Shown here in pieces: positions 58,752 through 64,000 of a stretch of 64,000 bases of DNA (its first letter is position 1; each line of letters starts with the position of its first letter). The stretch is from Fragum whitleyi (taxonomy: Eukaryota; Mollusca; Bivalvia; Cardiida; Cardiidae). The notes beneath the pieces were generated by a model. The model ran no database searches and was not told the DNA's origin. It saw nothing but the letters and a program-made list of their open reading frames with translations. A program made the translations under genes and the position numbers. The DNA lies in assembly GCA_948146395.1 (NCBI GenBank), contig OX411551.1, positions 45,232,796 to 45,296,795 on the forward strand. The letters run 5' to 3'.

Positions 58752-61700
58752 AATATTTTATTTTTCATCGGGCCATGTAGCAATTTTTTTTTTACCTGAC
58801 TGGGTTGAAAAATTTTTCGTTTGGCTGTAATGAGAAATATTTCACCTTGATTAGGAAGAAATTTTTTCATCTTGCCATGTAGGAAATTTTTTTACCTGAC
58901 TAGGGTGAAGAATTTTTCGCTTGGCTGTAATGAGAAATATTTCGCGTTGGTTAGGAAGAAATTTCTTCATCTGGCTAGGTAGGAAATTTTTTTATCAGAC
59001 TGGGGTGAAGAATTTTTCGCTTGGCTGTAATGAGAAATATTTCGCGTTGGTTAGGAAGAAATTTCTTCATCTGGCCAGGTAGGAAATTTTTTTATCAGAC
59101 TGGGGTGAAGAATTTTTCGCTTGGCTGTAATGAGAAATTTTTCAATTTGGTTAGGAAGAAAATTTTTTTTTTGGTGTAGCTAGGATGTGTATAAGGGGTG
59201 TTTGTACTGCCTTGTCGTACAAGTTTTTCCTTAATAGCGACGTGGTAGAGCACTCGCTTTGGGATGTACAGGTCCCGGGTTCGAATCCCATTGGAGTCGA
59301 ATATTTTATTTTTCATCGGGCCATGTAGGAATTTTTTTTTACCTGACTGGGTTGGAAAATTTTTCGTTTGGCTGTAATGAGAAATATTTCACCTTGATTA
59401 GGAAGAAATTTTTCATCTTGCCAGGTAGGAAATTTTTTTACCTGACTGGGGTGAAGAATTTTTCGCTTGGCTGTAATGAGAAATTTTTCAAGTTTGTTAG
59501 GAAGAAATTTCTTCATCTGGCCAGGTAGGAAATTTTTTTATCAGACTGGGGTGAAGAATTTTTCGCTTGGCTGTAATGAGAAATATTTCGCGTTGGTTAG
59601 GAAGAAATTTCTTCATCTGGCCAGGTAGGAAATTTTTTTATCAGACTGGGGTGAAGAATTTTTCGCTTGGCTGTAATGAGAAATTTTTCAAGTTGGTTAG
59701 GAAGAATTTTTTTTCTGGTGTAGCCGGGATGTGTATAAGGGATGTTTGTACTGCCTTGTCGTACAAGTTAGCCTTAATAGCGACGTGGTAGAGCACTCGC
59801 TTTGGGATGTAGAGGTCCCGGGTTCGAATCCCATTGGAGTCGAATATTTTATTTTTCATCGGGCCATGTAGCAATTTTTTTTTTTTACCTGACTGGGTTG
59901 AAAAATTTTTCGTTTGGCTGTAATGAGAAATATTTCACATTGATTAGGAAGAAATTTTTTCATCTTGCCAGGTAGGAAATTTTTTTACCTGACTGGGGTG
60001 AAGAATTCTTCGCTTGGCTGTAATGAGAATTTTTTCAAGTTGGTTAGGATCAAATTTCTTCATCTGGCCAGGTAGGAATTTTTTTTATTAGACTGGGGTG
60101 AAGAATTTTTGGCTTGGCTGTAATGAGAAATATTTCAAGTTGGTTAGGAAGAAATTTCTTCATCTGGCCAGGTAAGAAATTTTTTATCAGACTGGGGTGA
60201 AGAATTTTTCGCTTGGCTGTAATGAGAAATATTTCGCGTTGGTAAGGAAGAAATTTCTTCATCTGGACAGGTAGGAAATTTTTTTATCAGACTGGGGTGA
60301 AGAATTTTTCGCTTGGCTGTAATGAGAAATTTTTCAAGTTGGTTAGGAAGATTTTTTTTTCTGGTGTAGCCGGGATGTGTATAAGGGGTGTTTGAACTGC
60401 CTTGTCGTACAAGTTTTTCCTTAATAGCGACGTGGTAGAGCACTCGCTTTGGGATGTAGAGGTCCCGGGTTCGAATCCCATTGGAGTCGAATATTTTATT
60501 TTTCATCGGGCCATGTAGCAATTTTTTTTTTACCTGACTGGGTTGAAAAATTTTTCGTTTGGCTGTAATGAGAAATATTTCACCTTGATTAGGAAGAAAT
60601 TTTTTCATCTTGCCAGGTAGGAAATTTTTTTACCTGACTGGGGTGAAGAATTTTTCGCTTGGCTGTAATGAGAAATTTTTCTAGTTGGTTAGGAAGAAAT
60701 TTCTTCATCTGGCCAGGTAGGAAATTTTTTTATCAGACTGGGGTGAAGAATATTACGCTTGGCTGTAATGAGAAATAATTCGCGTTGGTTAGGAAGAAAT
60801 TTCTTCATCTGGCAAGGTAGGAATTTTTTTATCAGACTGGGGTGAAGAATTTTTCGCTTGGCTGTAATGAAATATTTCAAGTTGGTTAGGAAGAATTTTT
60901 TTTTCTGGTGTAGCCGGGATGTGTATAAGGGGTGTTTGTACTGCCTTGTCGTACAAGTAAGCCTTAATAGCGACGTGGTAGAGCACTCGCTTTGGGATGT
61001 AGAGGTCCCGGGTTCGAATCCCATTGGAGTCGAATATTTAATTTTTCATCGGGCCATGTAGGAATTTTTATTTTACCTGACTGGGTTGAAAAATTTTTCG
61101 TTTGGCTGTAATGAGAAATATTTCACCTTGATTAGGAAGAAATTTTTTCATCTTGCCAGGTAGGAAATTTTTTTACCTGACTGGAGTGAAGAATTTTTCG
61201 CTTGGCTGTAATGAGAAATTTTTCAAGTTGGTTAGGAAGAAATTTCTTCATCTGGCCAGGTAGGAATTTTTTTTATCAGACTGGCGTGAAGAATTTTTCG
61301 CTTGGCTGTAATGAGAAATATTTCGCGTTGGTTAGGAAGAAATTTCTTCATCTGGCCAGGTAGGAATTTTTTTATCAGACTGGGGTGAAGAATTTTTCGC
61401 TTGGCAGTAATGAGAAATTTTTCAAGTTGGTTAGGAAGAATTTTTTTTTTCTGGTGTAGCCGGGATGTGTATAAGGGGTGTTTGTACTGCCTCGTCGTAC
61501 AAGTTAGCCTTAATAGCGACGTGGTAGAGCACTCGCTTTGGGATGTAGAGGTCCCGGGTTCGAATCCCATTGGAGTCGAATATTTTATTTTTCATCGGGC
61601 CATGTAGCAATTTTTTTTTTTACCTGACTGGGTTGAAAAATTTTTCGTTTGGCTGTAATGAGAAATATTTCACCTTGATTAGGAAGAAATTTTTTCATCT

Positions 61701-62150
61701 TGCCAGGTAGGAAATTTTTTTACCTGACTGGAGTGAAGAATTTTTCGCTTGGCTGTAATGAGAAATTTTTCAAGTTGGTTAGGAAGAAATTTCTTCATCT
61801 GGCCAGGTAGGAAATTTCTTATCAGACTGGGGTGAAGAATTTTTCGCTTGGATGTAATGAGAAATATTTCGCGTTGGTTAGGAAGAAATTTCATCATCTG
61901 GCCAGGTAGGAAATTTTTTTATCAGACTGGGGTGAAGAATTTTTCGCTTGGCTGTAATGAGAAATATTTCGCGTTGGTTAAGAAGAAATTTCTTCATCTG
62001 GTCAGGTAGGATTTTTTTTTATCAGACTGGGGTGAAGAATTTTTCGCTTGGCTGTAATGAGAAATTTTTCAAGTTGGTTAGGAAGAAAATTTTTTTTCTG
62101 GTGTAGCCGGGATGTGTATAAGGGTGTTTGTACTGCCTTGTCGTACAAGT

Positions 62151-62219
62151 TTAATAGCGACGTGGTAGAGCACTCGCTTTGGGTTGTAGAGGTCCCGGGT
62201 TCGAATCCCATTGGAGTCG
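62151..62219 (+). pseudogene. tRNA-like core lacking the 5' acceptor strand
   Basis: The sequence runs acaagtttaatagcgacg, so tagcc is missing and the acceptor strand is truncated; the B box is intact. It carries gggttgtagagg, shared only with the copy at 63344, its probable duplicate partner. Confidence 0.65.
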
Positions 62220-62697
62220 AATATTTTATTTTTCATCGGGCCATGTAGCAATTTTTTTTTTACCTGACTGGGTTGAAAAATTTTTCGTTTGGCTGTAATG
62301 AGAAATATTTCACCTTGATTAGGAAGAAATTTTTTCATCTTGCCAGGTAGGAATTTTTTTTACCTGACTGGGGTGAAGAATTTTTCGCTTGGCTGTAATG
62401 AGAAATTTTTCAAATTGGTTAGTAAGAAATTTCTTCATCTGGCCAGGTAGGAAATTTTTTTATCAGACTGGGGTGAAGAATTTTTCGCTTGGCTGTAATG
62501 AGAAATATTTCGCGTTGGTTAGGAAGAAATTTCTTCATCTGGCCAGGTAGGAATTTTTTTATCAGACTGGGGTGAAGAATTTTTCGCTTGGCAGTAATGA
62601 GAAATTTTTCAAGTTGGTTAGGAAGATTTTTTTTTTTTTTTCTGGTGTAGCCGGGATGTGTATAAGGGGTGTTTGTACTGCCTCGTCGTACAAGTTA

Positions 62698-62769
62698 GCC
62701 TTAATAGCGACGTGGTAGAGCACTCGCTTTGGGATGTAGAGGTCCCGGGCTCGAATCCCATTGGAGTCG
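62698..62769 (+). pseudogene. tRNA-like core with mutated B box
   Basis: The T arm reads gggctcgaatccc, so the invariant second T of the T loop is C. It shares tgcctcgtcgtac with the copy at 61507, its probable duplicate partner. Confidence 0.65.
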
Positions 62770-63990
62770 AATATTTTATTTTTCATCGGGCCATGTAGCA
62801 ATTTTTTTTTTACCTGACTGGGTTGAAAAATTTTTCGTTTGGCTGTAATGAGAAATATTTCACCTTGATTAGGAAGAAATTTTTTCATCTTGCCAGGTAG
62901 GAAATTTTTTTACCTGACTGGAGTGAAGAATTTTTCGCTTGGCTGTAATGAGAAATTTTTCAAGTTGGTTAGGAAGAAATTTCTTCATCTGGCCAGGTAG
63001 GAAATTTCTTATCAGACTGGGGTGAAGAATTTTTCGCTTGGCTGTAATGAGAAATATTTCGCGTTGGTTAGGAAGAAATTTCATCATCTGGCCAGGTAGG
63101 AAATTTTTTTATCAGACTGGGGTGAAGAATTTTTCGCTTGGCTGTAATGAGAAATATTTCGCGTTGGTTAAAGAGAAATTTCTTCATCTGGTCAGGTAGG
63201 ATTTTTTTTTATCAGACTGGGGTGAAGAATTTTTCGCTTGGCTGTAATGAGAAATTTTTCAAGTTGGTTAGGAAGAAAATTTTTTTTCTGGTGTAGCCGG
63301 GATGTGTATAAGGGGTGTTTGTACTGCCTTGTCGTACAAGTTAGCCTTAATAGCGACGTGGTAGAGCACTCGCTTTGGGTTGTAGAGGTCCCGGGTTCGA
63401 ATCCCATTGGAGTCGAATATTTTATTTTTCATCGGGCCATGTAGCAATTTTTTTTTTTACCTGACTGGGTTGAAAAAATTTTCGTTTGGCTGTAATGAGA
63501 AATATTTCACCTTGATTAGGAAGAAATTTTTTCATCTTGCCAGGTAGGAAATTTTTTTACCTGACTGGGGTGAAGAATTTTTCGCTTGGCTGTAATGAGA
63601 AATTTTTCAAATTGGTTAGTAAGAAATTTCTTCATCTGGCCAGGTAGGAAATTTTTTTATCAGACTGGGGTGAAGAATTTTTCGCTTGGCTGTAATGAGA
63701 AATATTTCGCGTTGGTTAGGAAGAAATTTCTTCATCAGGCCAGGTAGGAAATTTTTTTATCAGACTGGGGTGAAGAATTTTTCGCTTGGCTGTAATGAGA
63801 AATATTTCGCGTTGGTAAGGAAGAAATTTCTTCATCTGGCCAGGTAGGAAATTTTTTTATCAGACTAGGGTGAAGAATTTTTCGCTTGGCTGTAATGAGA
63901 AATTTTTCAAGTTGGTTAGGAAGAAATTTTTTTTCTGGTGTAGCCGGGATGTGTATAAGGGGTGTTTGTACTGCCTTGTCGTACAAGTTA

Positions 63991-64000
63991 GCCTTAATAG
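63991..64000 (+). pseudogene. tRNA-like core, truncated by window end
   Basis: Only gccttaatag is inside the window; the leader matches the other copies. Confidence 0.7.

Larger units (their letters stand above)
61400..63790 (+). repeat. ~1.19-kb direct tandem duplication within array C
   Basis: Linked rare variants recur about 1,190 bp apart: gcagtaatgag (61404 and 62591), cctcgtcgtac (61491 and 62683), gactggagtgaag (61728 and 62918), tttcatcatctgg (61889 and 63079), gggttgtagagg (62182 and 63378) and aaattggttagtaag (62411 and 63609). The second copy lacks the tagcc deletion seen at 62148. Confidence 0.8.
42542..64000 (+). repeat. Satellite array C (37 tRNA-like higher-order units, runs off window)
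   Basis: tRNA-like cores start at 42592, 43138, 43785, 44332, 44879, 45425, 45969, 46516, 47063, 47684, 48030, 48762, 49310, 49855, 50555, 51004, 51735, 52283, 53300, 53845, 54954, 55502, 55947, 56493, 57038, 57585, 58134, 58680, 59228, 59771, 60418, 60961, 61507, 62151, 62698, 63344 and 63991. The shortest unit is 346 bp (47684 to 48030) and the longest 1,109 bp (53845 to 54954). Monomers with the 17-nt deletion (gaagaaggtagg) lie near 48310, 50132, 51282, 52562, 52949, 54120 and 54504. No genes. Confidence 0.95.

Noticed and set aside
184..63415. Functional tRNA gene cluster
   Set aside because: The anticodon stem pairs at only two of five positions and the D and T stems are partly unpaired in all copies examined, so these are not mature tRNA genes.

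Overview
This window is AT-rich eukaryotic repeat DNA. I find no intact protein-coding gene and nothing prokaryotic. Motifs inside the large interspersed element (a ~165-bp repeat built around GGATCATTCCTGTGAAGTTT, followed by a GCAC/GACG-rich microsatellite) resemble repeats I associate with mollusc genomes. That taxonomic guess is weak and comes from memory, not from a search.

The layout is array A (1-3510), element copy U (3511-12532), array B (12533-33009), element copy U' (33010-42541), array C (42542-64000, running off the end). The arrays are one satellite family. Its basic monomer is almost exactly 100 bp and itself looks like four diverged ~25-bp subrepeats of a GAAATTTTTTC...TTGG pattern. 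One monomer per higher-order unit is interrupted by a ~132-bp tRNA-derived, SINE-like insert bounded by a ~14-nt duplication of the monomer. I located 77 copies of the 72-nt tRNA-like core (5 in A, 35 in B, 37 in C, the last cut by the window edge). Distances between neighbouring copies fall on the series 147 + 100n bp (347, 447, 547, 647, 747 and so on); the exceptions are mostly accounted for by recurrent 17-nt and ~30-nt deletions.

U and U' are copies of a ~9-kb element with 29-bp terminal inverted repeats starting CAGTACGGAACAT, flanked by a duplicated TA. The uninterrupted site (ctggtgTAgccggg) is present in the neighbouring array units, so insertion is directly visible. The element holds no recognisable transposase. 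It carries subterminal GTTCAATCA repeats, a ~165-bp tandem repeat, four members of a palindromic MITE family, other foldbacks, a candidate second SINE and one unrecognised reading frame broken by a stop. U and U' sit at the same TA of the same satellite module and are about 1-2% diverged by eye. This points to co-duplication as part of a ~29.5-kb macro-repeat rather than two independent insertions. Since then U' gained a 689-bp foldback transposon with a 6-bp target duplication (the empty site is preserved in U), and it differs from U by one 165-bp repeat unit and by a 22-bp stretch.

Nothing here works as an operon or pathway. The biology is repeat evolution: a satellite captured a SINE, was amplified with it, was invaded by a large DNA transposon, and carried that transposon along in its own expansion. 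The short reading frames scattered through the arrays are translations of the satellite and of the tRNA B-box region, and I do not annotate them as genes.
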